From Streptomyces sp. NBC_00094 (GTDB lineage Bacteria > Actinomycetota > Actinomycetes > Streptomycetales > Streptomycetaceae): a stretch of 64,000 nt of DNA. The notes under the pieces are model-generated. The model did no database searches. It saw only the letters and a list, made by a program, of their open reading frames with translations, and had not been told where the DNA came from. This document shows, in pieces, positions 52,320-61,352 of this stretch (position 1 is the stretch's first letter; every line of letters begins with the position of its first letter). Location of the stretch: assembly GCF_026343125.1 (NCBI RefSeq), contig NZ_JAPEMB010000001.1:6949501-7013500 (forward strand). The letters are read 5' to 3'. Both the position numbers and the translations under genes were made by a program.

Positions 52320-54827
52320 ATGCACCGTCCGTACAGATCCGCGGCCGCGAGGACGATCGCGGGCATCGCCGCGCTCGCCACCGCGGCCGTCGGCCTGGCG
52401 GCCGTTCCGGCCACCGCCGTCACCGGGACGACGTACCACGTCTCGACCAAGGGCCGGGACTCCAACGCGGGTTCGTCGACCAGCCCGTTCCGGACGATCC
52501 AGAAATGCGCCGACGTCGCCGTCGGCGGGGACACCTGCCTCATCGGCGGCGGTACGTACCGGGAGACGGTCACCCCGCGTGCCTCGGGCAGCGCCGGGGC
52601 GCCCGTCACCTTCGCGTCGGCGCCCGGGGCGACGGTCACCGTCGACGGGACCGACGTCGTGTCGGGGTGGACACGCGACACCGGCAGCATCTACAAGGCG
52701 CGCGTCACCCTGTCCGGCACCGCCGCCGCGCCGTACGGTTCCACGCCGTACCCGTCCAACACCGACCTGTGGGCCAACCAGGTCTTCACCTCCGGCGCCC
52801 TGGTGCCCGAGGCGGCCTACCCGCCGGCCGCCGCCGACCCGTGGGAACAGTCCTTCGTCACCAGCGGGTGGTCCTCCACCCGCTCCGGCTCGGGCGCCAC
52901 CTGCGCCACCCCTCCGTGCACGTCGGTCCTCACCGGCACCCTGACCTACGGAGGCTTCCCGGCCCTGGGAGACATGACCGGCGCCACCGTCTACCTGGCC
53001 GGCTCCTGGGTGGCCAACTCGGCGACGGTCACCGGCGGCGACCTGAACGGCACCGGCAAGGTCCTCGACCTCGCCTTCCCGGGCAGCGACGGCCACGTCA
53101 CGCCGGGCGGAAACTCGACGAAGTTCCGGCTGGTCGGCAAGAAGTCCCTGCTCACCGGCCCGAACGCCTGGTACTACGACCCCGGTACGCGCGACCTGTA
53201 CCTGTGGGCGCCCGGAGGGGGAGTCCCCACCGGCATCACCGCCAAGAAACGGAACTACGGCTTCGACCTCGACGGCCGCCACCACGTCACCGTGCGCGGG
53301 ATCAACCTGTTCGCCACCTCGGTCACCACCGACGACGACAGCGCCCACAACGTCCTGGACGGCATCACCGCCACGTACACCTCGACCTGGCAGACCGCCC
53401 AGTACGACACGAACCTCCCCTACGCCGGGGTGTACGACGCCAACCACCACTCCGACAGCGGCATCCTGCTCCACGGAACCGACAACGCGCTGCGCAACAG
53501 CACCCTGCGCTTCTCCATGGGCAACGGCGTCTCGGTCAAGGGATCCGGCCACGACATCAGCAACAACCTCATCACCGACGTGGCGTACGGCGGCACCTAC
53601 ACCGCGGCCGTGGCACTGGAGGTGGGCGCGAGCGACGTGACGATCATGCGCAACACCCTGCGCTCCACCGGCCGTGACGTCATCAACATGAACACCAACG
53701 CCTATCCGAACGCCGGATACACGAACCTGCGCATCGCCTACAACGACATGTACGACTACGCCAAGATCAACTACGACCTGGGCGCCGTCTACACCTGCTG
53801 CAACACCGCCTACACCGGCACCCGCATGGACCACAACTGGATGCACGACCCGGCCCAGATCGGCAACGGCTTCCACTTCGACAACGGCAGCTACGACGTG
53901 AACGTCGACCACAACGTGATCTGGAACCTGCTCGGCGGCAACGGCATCAACTTCGGCGGGTTCGTCCAGTCGGGCCGGCCGTTGCCCTACCTGAAGGGAA
54001 CCCTCACCAATAACACCCTCGTCACCGGGCCCGGCCAGCCGATCTTCACCTACTACGCCGACGCGTCCCACGTCTCCAACACCGTGCTGCGCAACAACAT
54101 CCTCGACGGCGGACACCCGGACGGCCAGACGTTCGACTACATACCGGGAGGCGTCCCGGACCAGAGCAACGACCTGGTCACCACCCGCAGCAAGGACGGT
54201 GCAGGACCGGACCCGCGCTACGTGTCCGCCGCGCGGGCCGACCACAGCCTGCAGCCGACCTCGCCGGCGGTCGACGCGGGCATCCCGGTCGCCGGTCTGA
54301 CGGACGGGTACGCCGGCGCCGCGCCCGACCAGGGCGCGTACGAGAGCGGTCAGACGCCCTGGATCCCCGGCTGCGACTTCGCCGGCTGCACCTCTGTCCC
54401 CCCGAACTACGACACGCTGATCTCCGGAAGCAGCGGCAAGTGCCTCGACGTCACCGCCGCCTCGCTCGCCGACGGCGCGGCGGTCATCCAGTACGCGTGC
54501 GGCAGCCAGCACAACCAGCAGTTCACCGTCTCGGCCCTGGGCGACGGCCACGTCAGGCTGGTCAACCGCTACAGCGGCAAGTGCCTCGACGTCGCGGACG
54601 CCTCGCTCGCCGACGGGGCGGCGGTCATCCAGTACGCGTGCGGCAGCCAGCACAACCAGCAGTTCACCGTCTCCGACGTGGGGGACGGTCACGTCAGGCT
54701 GGTCAACCGCCACAGCGGCAAGTGCCTCGACGTCCAGGGGAACTCCCCCATGGACGGGGCCCCGATCATCCAGTGGACCTGCGGTTCCGGGAACAACCAG
54801 CAGTGGACCGTGCGGGACGCCGTCTGA
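52320..54827 (+). CDS. Secreted right-handed parallel beta-helix protein with CBM13
   Basis: An 835-residue secreted protein: signal peptide at about 1-34, a DUF1565-like start (YHVSTKGRDSNAGS), a parallel beta-helix at about 300-640 (RIAYNDMYDYAKINYDLG, VNVDHNVIWNL), and a C-terminal ricin-type CBM13 (about 700-834). The fold is that of polysaccharide lyases and some glycosidases; I cannot name catalytic residues. The ATG at 52320 has GGAGG upstream. The CBM13 contains three 47-residue repeats with nearly identical DNA. It follows GH110, GH95 and GH35 in one operon and probably acts on the same plant glycan. Confidence 0.75.
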   Translation: MHRPYRSAAARTIAGIAALATAAVGLAAVPATAVTGTTYHVSTKGRDSNAGSSTSPFRTIQKCADVAVGGDTCLIGGGTYRETVTPRASGSAGAPVTFASAPGATVTVDGTDVVSGWTRDTGSIYKARVTLSGTAAAPYGSTPYPSNTDLWANQVFTSGALVPEAAYPPAAADPWEQSFVTSGWSSTRSGSGATCATPPCTSVLTGTLTYGGFPALGDMTGATVYLAGSWVANSATVTGGDLNGTGKVLDLAFPGSDGHVTPGGNSTKFRLVGKKSLLTGPNAWYYDPGTRDLYLWAPGGGVPTGITAKKRNYGFDLDGRHHVTVRGINLFATSVTTDDDSAHNVLDGITATYTSTWQTAQYDTNLPYAGVYDANHHSDSGILLHGTDNALRNSTLRFSMGNGVSVKGSGHDISNNLITDVAYGGTYTAAVALEVGASDVTIMRNTLRSTGRDVINMNTNAYPNAGYTNLRIAYNDMYDYAKINYDLGAVYTCCNTAYTGTRMDHNWMHDPAQIGNGFHFDNGSYDVNVDHNVIWNLLGGNGINFGGFVQSGRPLPYLKGTLTNNTLVTGPGQPIFTYYADASHVSNTVLRNNILDGGHPDGQTFDYIPGGVPDQSNDLVTTRSKDGAGPDPRYVSAARADHSLQPTSPAVDAGIPVAGLTDGYAGAAPDQGAYESGQTPWIPGCDFAGCTSVPPNYDTLISGSSGKCLDVTAASLADGAAVIQYACGSQHNQQFTVSALGDGHVRLVNRYSGKCLDVADASLADGAAVIQYACGSQHNQQFTVSDVGDGHVRLVNRHSGKCLDVQGNSPMDGAPIIQWTCGSGNNQQWTVRDAV

Positions 54828-54833
54828 CCGCAT
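54432..54833. repeat. 141-bp coding repeat inside the CBM13 module
   Basis: Copies begin at 54432, 54573 and 54714, period 141 bases (47 codons). The first two are nearly identical at the DNA level, which suggests recent duplication. They encode three ricin-lectin subdomains with SGKCLDV and a QxF/QxW end. Confidence 0.85.
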
Positions 54834-54896
54834 GCCCGCCGACGCTCACGGCGAGCCCCGCCGCCTCCGCTCGCGGCGTGGTGTCGGGATCCCCGC

Positions 54897-54919
54897 GGCG
54901 GGCGCTACGAGCGCCCGCC
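54897..54919. terminator. Hairpin at the end of the DeoR/LacI gene
   Basis: Arms GGCGGGCGC and GCGCCCGCC with a TACGA loop span the stop codon of the regulator gene (54907-54905) and lie 70 bases after the convergent beta-helix gene stop. It probably ends transcription in both directions. Confidence 0.6.
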
Positions 54920-56008
54920 GGACGTCCCTCCGGAGGTCCTGCCGGAGGCTCCGCTGGAGTCCCGTACCCGCAGCTCCGGGCGGAGCAGCAGCTCGGCCAG
55001 AGGCGCGGAGGGGTCGGCGAGCCGCCGCCTCATGAGGTCGACGGCCCATGCCCCCACGGCCCTCTTCGGGGGCGCCACGGCCGTCAGCGGCACATCGCTC
55101 AGCTCGGCGACCTCGTCGTCGTACGTCACGATGGCCAGGTCCTCGGGAACGCGCAGGCCGCGTGCCTGGAGGAGACCGACGAGGGTGACGGCGTCGAGGT
55201 CGTTGTGCACCAGGGCCGCCCGGACGTCACCCGACTCGACCGCCCGCAGGAGCTCGTCGGACCACTCGGCGGGCGTCGGCCCCTCGGCCGGGCCGATGCG
55301 GTACTCCGGGCCCGCCGTCAGACCCAGGTCCGCACAGGCCGCCGTGTAACCCTCCCGGATCAGCGGGGTGTTGGGGCTGTCGACCCTGGCGACCAGGGCG
55401 ATCCGGCGATGCCCGAGCTCCGCCAGGTGCCGGACGGCCAGGCCCGCGCCGTGGGCGTGGTCGGACGCCACCCGCTCCAGCCGCCCGGCCCGAGCGCCGG
55501 CCCGGCGGTCCACCAGGACGACCGGTACGTCGAGGTCGGCCGGCCACTGCGCGGCGGCGTCCACGGGCTCGAGTCCGGCGCGGGGCATGAGCAGCAGGCC
55601 GTCGGCGCCCGCCGCGACGAGCCGCCGCGCCTGCTCCTGGTTCTCGGCCAGCGTCTCGCCGGAGATCGCGAGCACGATCCGTACCCCGTGCGCGCGCGCC
55701 GCGTCCTGGACCCCTCGGATGATCTCGGGGTAGTAGTAGTCGCCCGGCGGGACGACCAGCCCGAGCGCGCACTCCTGACGGCCGGCCCGGGGTGCCGACG
55801 GGCCGGGGGTGTCGGCCTGCTGGGCCGCGGCCGGAGACATCGCGCCGCCGTGCACACGGACGACGAGCCCACGGCTCGCCAGGTCCCGCACGTCCTGGCG
55901 CACGGTGACGGCGGAGACGCCCATCTCCGCCGCCGTCTCCTTGACCGTGATCGTCCCCTGGCGCTCCACCATGCGCAGGATCGCCTCACGCCGCTCTTCC
56001 GTCAGCAC
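54905..56008 (-). CDS. Transcription regulator: DeoR-type HTH fused to LacI-type sensor
   Basis: A 367-residue protein. The N-terminal 55 residues are a DeoR winged helix (EERREAILRMVERQGTITVK then VSAVTVRQDVRDLASRGLV). The rest is a LacI/periplasmic-binding-protein sensor (LGLVVPPGDYYYPEIIRG, VPVVLVDRR, GHRRIALVA, TYDDEVAEL), not the sugar-phosphate sensor usual for DeoR proteins. The start is GTG 56008 with AGAGGGG upstream. It is convergent with the glycosidase operon and divergent from a methyltransferase gene. A dyad GTGAAGG...CTTTCAC at 56037-56056 just upstream is a candidate autoregulatory site. A free sugar ligand is likely. Confidence 0.85.
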   Translation of the reverse strand: MLTEERREAILRMVERQGTITVKETAAEMGVSAVTVRQDVRDLASRGLVVRVHGGAMSPAAAQQADTPGPSAPRAGRQECALGLVVPPGDYYYPEIIRGVQDAARAHGVRIVLAISGETLAENQEQARRLVAAGADGLLLMPRAGLEPVDAAAQWPADLDVPVVLVDRRAGARAGRLERVASDHAHGAGLAVRHLAELGHRRIALVARVDSPNTPLIREGYTAACADLGLTAGPEYRIGPAEGPTPAEWSDELLRAVESGDVRAALVHNDLDAVTLVGLLQARGLRVPEDLAIVTYDDEVAELSDVPLTAVAPPKRAVGAWAVDLMRRRLADPSAPLAELLLRPELRVRDSSGASGRTSGGTSGGRS

Positions 56009-56036
56009 CCCGTACCCCTCTCGTCTCGCGTCACGA

Positions 56037-56056
56037 GTGAAGGTGTCATCTTTCAC
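56037..56056. promoter_or_regulatory. Candidate operator of the DeoR/LacI regulator
   Basis: An inverted repeat GTGAAGG-N6-CTTTCAC lies 28 bases upstream of the regulator start in the 276-base divergent region, which otherwise shows only A-rich promoter-like sequence (CTCGACAAACGAAAGG). It does not resemble the TGTTTACG-type operators of the glycosidase locus. Confidence 0.4.
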
Positions 56057-56284
56057 TCGACAAACGAAAGGTATCAACGAAGCCGAGGCGGCTCGCGGCC
56101 CGTCGGAGGCGGTCGCTGTTGGGCGATCGGAGGTTCCTCCGGTCGGCTTCTTCGTGTCATTCGCCAGTACGGCGGGCCGGGCGGGGCGGAGCAGACTCAC
56201 TGTCACGACCGGGACGCGGTGATCTTCCGTAGCCGGAGGGTCGGCGTGGCCGTGTACAGGATGACGTACAGAAGGGGGCGGCAC

Positions 56285-57028
56285 GTGAGCGTGCAGCAGT
56301 ACGACGAGATCGGCGAGGCCTTCGAGGGGTTCAAGTCTCTTCCGCTGATGCGGTACGGCGAGGTGCCGAGCTTCCTCGGCATGGTCGGGGAGGTGGCCGG
56401 CAAGTCGGTTCTCGACCTGGCGTGCGGCACCGGCTTCTACAGCAGGGAGCTCCGGCGGCGCGGCGCCACGGACGTCCTGGGTGTCGACATCTCCGTCGAG
56501 ATGGTCGCCGCCGCGCGGGACTTCGAGCAGCGCGAACCGCTGGGCGTGAGCTACGAGGTCGGCGACGTCGCCGAACTGCGGTCCTTCGACCGGAGCTTCG
56601 ACATCGCGCTGGGGGTCCAGTGTCTCAACTACGCCCGGAGCATCGCGGAGATGGAGCGGATGTGCCGCAACATCCACCGGAGCCTGGTCCCGGGCGGCGA
56701 GTTCTTCCTGCTCGCGCAGAAGCCCGACTACCGGTTCGACGGTCCGCCGCTGGACAAGTACGGGTTCCGCTGCGAGCTGACCGACGAGAAGATCGAGACG
56801 GGCGTACGGGGACGGGTCACGGCTCTCCTCGACCCGCAGCCGATCACCATCGTCTCGACGGCTCCGCGCCGCGAGGTCTACGAGGAGTGCCTGGGGGCGG
56901 CCGGGTTCGGTGAGCCGGAGTGGGTCCCGCTGCAGGTGTCCGAAGGCGGTATCCGGGAGTTCGGCGAGGAGTTCTGGGAGGACCTCCTCTCGAACCCGCC
57001 ACTGGAACTGCTGCGCTGCCGCGCCTGA
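56285..57028 (+). CDS. SAM-dependent methyltransferase, class I
   Basis: A 247-residue methyltransferase with motif I VLDLACGTGFYSREL at about 41-55, motif II GVDISVEMV, and a post-motif segment FDIALGVQCLNYA. It is of the UbiE/Methyltransf_11/25 type. I start at GTG 56285 with AGAAGGGGG upstream; ATG 56261 is in frame but lacks a ribosome site. It stands alone between the DeoR/LacI gene and the ABC importer operon. The substrate is unknown; related stand-alone enzymes methylate small molecules. Confidence 0.82.
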   Translation: MSVQQYDEIGEAFEGFKSLPLMRYGEVPSFLGMVGEVAGKSVLDLACGTGFYSRELRRRGATDVLGVDISVEMVAAARDFEQREPLGVSYEVGDVAELRSFDRSFDIALGVQCLNYARSIAEMERMCRNIHRSLVPGGEFFLLAQKPDYRFDGPPLDKYGFRCELTDEKIETGVRGRVTALLDPQPITIVSTAPRREVYEECLGAAGFGEPEWVPLQVSEGGIREFGEEFWEDLLSNPPLELLRCRA

Positions 57029-57227
57029 CGGGTCACCGCGCTTGACGGGCTGAGGGGCCGACGGGCGGAGGGCCGGACGCGACCCGCCTCCGCCGGGGGT
57101 GGCGTGCGGGCAGTGGGGGTCGGGCGGGTGTGCGGGCGGCCGCACCCTGATCCGCCGGGGAATGGAAGGGCGCGCGCCGTCTCGTGTTCACCGACGGGAC
57201 ATCGTGAGCCTCCGTAATGCAGGAGTT

Positions 57228-57250
57228 GTATGGACAACAGTTGTCCATAC
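57228..57250. promoter_or_regulatory. GntR-type operator, 11-bp arms
   Basis: GTATGGACAAC and GTTGTCCATAC form a perfect inverted repeat around one central base. It lies 36 bases upstream of the binding protein start, at the promoter of the importer operon that also encodes a GntR/UTRA regulator (62028-62789). I infer that this regulator binds here. Confidence 0.75.
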
Positions 57251-57285
57251 AGCTTGGCTTCGCCCCTTCCCCCCATGGAGTACGC

Positions 57286-58437
57286 GTGACCTCCGCTGCC
57301 CGCGCCGCGATCCTCGTCGGTGCCCTCGGCCTGACCGCCCTGTCCCTCACCGCCTGCGGCGCCGCCCCCACGAACGGCGCCGCCGGCGCCGACGGCAAGA
57401 ACCTCGCCGCCGCGGCCTCCGCCGCCGACGCCGGCGGCATGGACGCCCTGGTCGCCGCCGCGAAGAAGGAGGGCACGCTCAACGCGATCGCCATCCCCCG
57501 GGACTGGGCCAACTACGGCGCCCTCATCGACGGCTTCACCGCGAAGTACGGCATCAAGGTGAACGTCGAGAACCCCGACGGCTCCAGCCAGGACGAGATC
57601 AACGCCGTGAAGTCCCGCAAGGGACAGGACCGCGCGCCCGACGTCCTCGACCTCGGCGCCTCCTTCGCCCAGGCCGCCGGCGAGCAGGGCCTCACCGCGC
57701 CGTACAAGGTCGTCGCCTTCGACCGGATCCCCGAGACCCAGCGCGACCCCCAGGGCCGCTGGTTCAACGACTACGGCGGCTACGTCTCCATCGGCTGCGA
57801 CGCCAAGCGCGTCAAGGTCTGCCCGCAGACCTTCGCCGATCTGCTCAAGCCCGAGTACAAGGGCCAGGTCGCCCTCAACGGCAACCCCACCAAGTCGGGC
57901 TCCGCCTTCGGCGGCGTGTACGCGGCCGCGCTGGCCAACGGCGGCTCGTTCGACGACATCAAGCCGGGCATCGACTTCTTCGGCAAGCTCAAGAAGAACG
58001 GCAACTACAACCCGGTCGAGTCGACCCCCGCCACCGTCGAGAAGGGCGAGACGCCCATCTCCATCGACTGGGACTACCTGAACGCCGGGTACGCGGAGCA
58101 GTTCGCGTCCAAGGGCGTCGACTGGAAGGTGGCCGTCCCCACGGACGGCGTCTACGCCCAGTTCTACTCCCAGGCCGTCAACAAGGACGCCCCGCACCCG
58201 GCCGCCGCCCGGCTCTGGCAGGAGTACCTGTACAGCGCCGAGGGCCAGAACCTCTGGCTCAAGGGCTACGCCCGGCCCGTGCTGATGCCGGCCATGGAGG
58301 CGGACGGCACCCTCGACAAGACGGCCGCGGCCGCGCTGCCGAAGGTCACGGGCACGCCGAAGTTCCCCACCGAGCAGCAGACGTCCCAGGCCAAGGAGAC
58401 CCTGTCGCAGGGCTGGGCCGCGGCCGTCTCCGGGTGA
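57286..58437 (+). CDS. ABC importer binding lipoprotein (2-aminoethylphosphonate/ferric-type)
   Basis: A 383-residue solute-binding lipoprotein with lipobox SLTAC (C24). The start is GTG 57286 with GGAG upstream. The body (KKEGTLNAIAIPRDWANYG then GFTAKYGIKVNVENPDGSS) belongs to the iron(III)/2-aminoethylphosphonate/thiamine group of type II binding proteins. No Tyr cluster typical of iron binding is evident. With the two permeases, the ATPase and the regulator it is organised like the PhnSTUV set, but no phosphonate-degrading enzyme is encoded in the operon, so the ligand remains open. Confidence 0.8.
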   Translation: MTSAARAAILVGALGLTALSLTACGAAPTNGAAGADGKNLAAAASAADAGGMDALVAAAKKEGTLNAIAIPRDWANYGALIDGFTAKYGIKVNVENPDGSSQDEINAVKSRKGQDRAPDVLDLGASFAQAAGEQGLTAPYKVVAFDRIPETQRDPQGRWFNDYGGYVSIGCDAKRVKVCPQTFADLLKPEYKGQVALNGNPTKSGSAFGGVYAAALANGGSFDDIKPGIDFFGKLKKNGNYNPVESTPATVEKGETPISIDWDYLNAGYAEQFASKGVDWKVAVPTDGVYAQFYSQAVNKDAPHPAAARLWQEYLYSAEGQNLWLKGYARPVLMPAMEADGTLDKTAAAALPKVTGTPKFPTEQQTSQAKETLSQGWAAAVSG

Positions 58438-58444
58438 CACGTCG

Positions 58445-59443
58445 ATGACCCCGCACTCCTCCACCGCCTCGACCGGGGCCGTCCGCGCAGATGACGCGCG
58501 GGTGGCCCCGGCGGGCGCCGGCCCGGAAACGACCGCGCCGGCATCGTCGGCCGCGGCCCGCCGGACCCTCGGTTCCCCCATGACCGACGGCCCCGCCCCG
58601 CACCCGGTCCGCCGGCGTCCGCGCGCGGGCGCCTGGCTCGCCGCGCTGCCCCTCTTCCTCGTCGTCGGCCTCGCCTTCGGGCTGCCCGCCCTCGCCATGG
58701 CCGACGGCGCCTTCACCGTCGCCGACGGCTCGTACGGCCTCGACAACGTGACCCGGTCCGTGGACGGCGCCTACCGCACCGCGCTGCTCGGCAGCATCGA
58801 GCTGTCCGCGCTCACCGCGGCCGCCGGCACCCTCGTCGGGCTGCTCCTCGCCCAGGCCGTCGTCTCCTCCCGTGGCCGGGCCCTGCGGGAGGCCGTCCTC
58901 ACCGCCTCCGGCGTGCTCGCCAACTTCGGCGGCGTACCCCTCGCCTTCGCGTTCGTCGCGACCCTCGGCAACGCCGGCGTCCTCACCACGAGCCTGGGCC
59001 TCGGCGACCGAGGATGGTCGCTGTACAGCTTCTGGGGACTCGCCCTCACCTACCTCTACTTCCTGGTGCCGCTCATGGTGCTGACCGTGGCGCCCGCCCT
59101 CGACGGGCTGCGCGTCCAGTGGCGGGAGGCCGCCCGCGACTGCGGTGCCTCGACCTGGCGGTACTGGTGCCACGTCGGCCTGCCGGTGCTGCTGCCGTCC
59201 CTCCTCGGAGGGTTCGTCCTGCTCTTCGGCAGCGCGTTCGCCGCGTACGCCACGGCCGCCGCGATGGTCGGCAGCTCCGTCCCCCTGGTCACCCTCCAGA
59301 TCGCGGACGCGCTCTCCGGGAACGTCCTGGTCGGCCAGGAGAACGTGGCCCTCGCGCTCAGCCTCGACATGGTCGTCGTCGCCGCGCTCGTGATGGCCGT
59401 CCACCTCCCCCTCCAGCGAAGGAGCACCCGATGGCTCGCCTAG
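58445..59443 (+). CDS. ABC importer permease 1
   Basis: A 332-residue permease with six or more membrane helices and the EAA loop EAARDCGASTWRYWCHVGLP near 240. The first 55 residues are Ala/Thr rich; an internal ATG at 58580 (MTDGPAPH) is an alternative start. Its end overlaps the next gene by 13 bases, so the two permeases are coupled. It pairs with permease 2. Confidence 0.85.
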   Translation: MTPHSSTASTGAVRADDARVAPAGAGPETTAPASSAAARRTLGSPMTDGPAPHPVRRRPRAGAWLAALPLFLVVGLAFGLPALAMADGAFTVADGSYGLDNVTRSVDGAYRTALLGSIELSALTAAAGTLVGLLLAQAVVSSRGRALREAVLTASGVLANFGGVPLAFAFVATLGNAGVLTTSLGLGDRGWSLYSFWGLALTYLYFLVPLMVLTVAPALDGLRVQWREAARDCGASTWRYWCHVGLPVLLPSLLGGFVLLFGSAFAAYATAAAMVGSSVPLVTLQIADALSGNVLVGQENVALALSLDMVVVAALVMAVHLPLQRRSTRWLA

Positions 59444-60288
59444 GACGCCCCCTGGTGCTGCTTCTCGCCGGGGTCTACTTCCTCGTGCCGCTGCTCGCCT
59501 CCGTGGTGTTCACCGTGGACATCCCCGGGCAGGGGCTCACCCTCTCCTCGTACACCCGGATCTTCACCGCGCCCGGCTTCACCGGCAGCCTGCTGCTCTC
59601 GCTGGGGCTCGCGGTGGCCACCGTCGCCCTCGTCCTCCTGGTCACCGTCCCCGCGGCGGTCGCGGCCCGGCTCTCGGCGCCCCGGCTGCGCCCGGTCCTG
59701 GAGGTCGTGTGCACGCTGCCGCTCGTGGTGCCGCCGGTGGCGCTCACCGCCGGGCTCGGCACCGTCCTGCGCTGGGGGCCGGAGAAGCTGTCCACGACCC
59801 CGCTCTACCAGACCTTCGTGGCCGTGCAGAACCCGGACTTCCCCCTCGTCCTGGTCCTCGCGTACGCCGTGATGGCGCTGCCCTTCGTCCACCGGGCGCT
59901 CGACGCGGGGCTGCGCTCCGTCGACGTGCGCACACTGGTGGAGGCCGCGCGGGACTGCGGGGCCTCCTGGCCACGGGCGCTCGTCTCGGCCGTACTCCCC
60001 AATCTGCGCGGCGCGTTGCTGAACGCCTCGTTCCTGACGCTCGCGCTCGTGCTCGGCGAGTTCACCGTCGCCTCGCTGCTCGGCTTCCAGCCCTTCGCGG
60101 TGTGGATCGTGCAGGCGTCCGGCTCGGACGCCCGGCTCTCGGTGGCCGTGTCCCTCCTGAGCCTGCTGCTGACCTGGGTCCTGCTGCTCGCGCTGACCAC
60201 CGTGGGCAACCGCCGCCGTACACCGCGCACGTCCGGCCGTACGCCCGACCGCGCCTCCGTGGCTCTCGAAGGAAAGACAACCCGATGA
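59431..60288 (+). CDS. ABC importer permease 2
   Basis: A 285-residue permease with the EAA loop EAARDCGASWPRALVSAVLP near 170-189, almost the same as in permease 1, which suggests a shared origin. The ATG at 59431 has GAAGGAG upstream. Its end overlaps the ATPase start by ATGA. Confidence 0.88.
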   Translation: MARLGRPLVLLLAGVYFLVPLLASVVFTVDIPGQGLTLSSYTRIFTAPGFTGSLLLSLGLAVATVALVLLVTVPAAVAARLSAPRLRPVLEVVCTLPLVVPPVALTAGLGTVLRWGPEKLSTTPLYQTFVAVQNPDFPLVLVLAYAVMALPFVHRALDAGLRSVDVRTLVEAARDCGASWPRALVSAVLPNLRGALLNASFLTLALVLGEFTVASLLGFQPFAVWIVQASGSDARLSVAVSLLSLLLTWVLLLALTTVGNRRRTPRTSGRTPDRASVALEGKTTR

Positions 60289-61352
60289 CCGTGCTCGACC
60301 AGCCGGTGCGCACCGGCGCCGCCCTCCGTATCCGTGGCCTGCGCCGGTCCTTCGGCTCCGCCGTCGCCCTCGACGGTCTCGATCTCGACGTGGCCCCCGG
60401 CGAACTCCTCGCGCTGCTCGGCCCGTCCGGCTGTGGAAAGAGCACCGCACTGCGCGTCCTCGCCGGATTCGAACGCCCCGATGCGGGCCAGGTGCTGCTC
60501 GACGGCCAGGACATCGTCCCGGTCTCCGCCGACCGCCGCGACACGGCGATGGTGTTCCAGTCGTACAGCCTCTTCCCGCACCTCACGGCCGCCGACAACG
60601 TGGCCTTCGGGCTGCGGATGCGCAAGGTGCGCACTGCCGAACGGCGTGCACGCGCCGGTGAGTTGCTCGAACTCGTCGGTCTGGCCGGTTACGGCGACCG
60701 CTTCCCGCATCAGCTCTCCGGCGGCCAGCAGCAGCGGGTCGCGCTGGCCCGCGCGCTCGCGCTCCGGCCCCGGCTCCTGCTCCTCGACGAACCGCTGTCG
60801 GCGCTCGACGCCCGCGTACGACTGACACTGCGCGAGGAGATCCGGCGACTCCAACTGGAGCTGGGCATCACCACCGTGTTCGTCACCCACGACCAGGAGG
60901 AGGCGCTGTCGATGGCCGACCGGGTCGCGGTGATGAACGGCGGCAGGCTGGAACAGTGCGCCACCCCCACGGAGTTGTACGAGCGCCCCGCGACCGGCTT
61001 CGTCGCCGAGTTCGTCGGCACCATGAACCGGGTCCCGGGGCGTGCCGTCGGTGGCGGCCGCGTGGAGGTCCTCGGCGTACGACTGCCCGTCGACGGGCCG
61101 GACGGCACGGGGGACGTGCGGGTACTCCTGCGGCCCGAGGCGCTGGAGGTGACGGCCGGCGGCCCCGCCCGCGTCACGGGCACCGCGTTCCACGGCCCGA
61201 CGACCCGGCTGCGGATCACCCTGCCCGACGGTACGGACGTCACGGCGGACGTCCCCACGTACGCGGCGACCGGCTTCACTCCGGGCACGGACGTCGCGGT
61301 GACCCCGCTGCGGCGCCCCGTGCTCCTCGCCTCCTGGGACGGTGCCGCGTGA
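60285..61352 (+). CDS. ABC importer ATPase
   Basis: A 355-residue ATPase of the PotA/FbpC type: Walker A GPSGCGKST at 46-54, signature LSGGQQQR near 144, Walker B LLLLDEPLSALD near 163, H-loop VTHDQEEAL, and a C-terminal TOBE domain. The C-terminal region runs from about 240 to 355. It powers the two permeases upstream. Its stop overlaps the HAD gene start (GTGA). Confidence 0.92.
   Translation: MTVLDQPVRTGAALRIRGLRRSFGSAVALDGLDLDVAPGELLALLGPSGCGKSTALRVLAGFERPDAGQVLLDGQDIVPVSADRRDTAMVFQSYSLFPHLTAADNVAFGLRMRKVRTAERRARAGELLELVGLAGYGDRFPHQLSGGQQQRVALARALALRPRLLLLDEPLSALDARVRLTLREEIRRLQLELGITTVFVTHDQEEALSMADRVAVMNGGRLEQCATPTELYERPATGFVAEFVGTMNRVPGRAVGGGRVEVLGVRLPVDGPDGTGDVRVLLRPEALEVTAGGPARVTGTAFHGPTTRLRITLPDGTDVTADVPTYAATGFTPGTDVAVTPLRRPVLLASWDGAA

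Noticed and set aside
57217..58437. Start of the binding protein at ATG 57217
   Set aside because: It would put the perfect operator palindrome inside the coding sequence and would add 23 residues before the signal peptide; GTG 57286 has a ribosome site and gives a normal lipoprotein signal.
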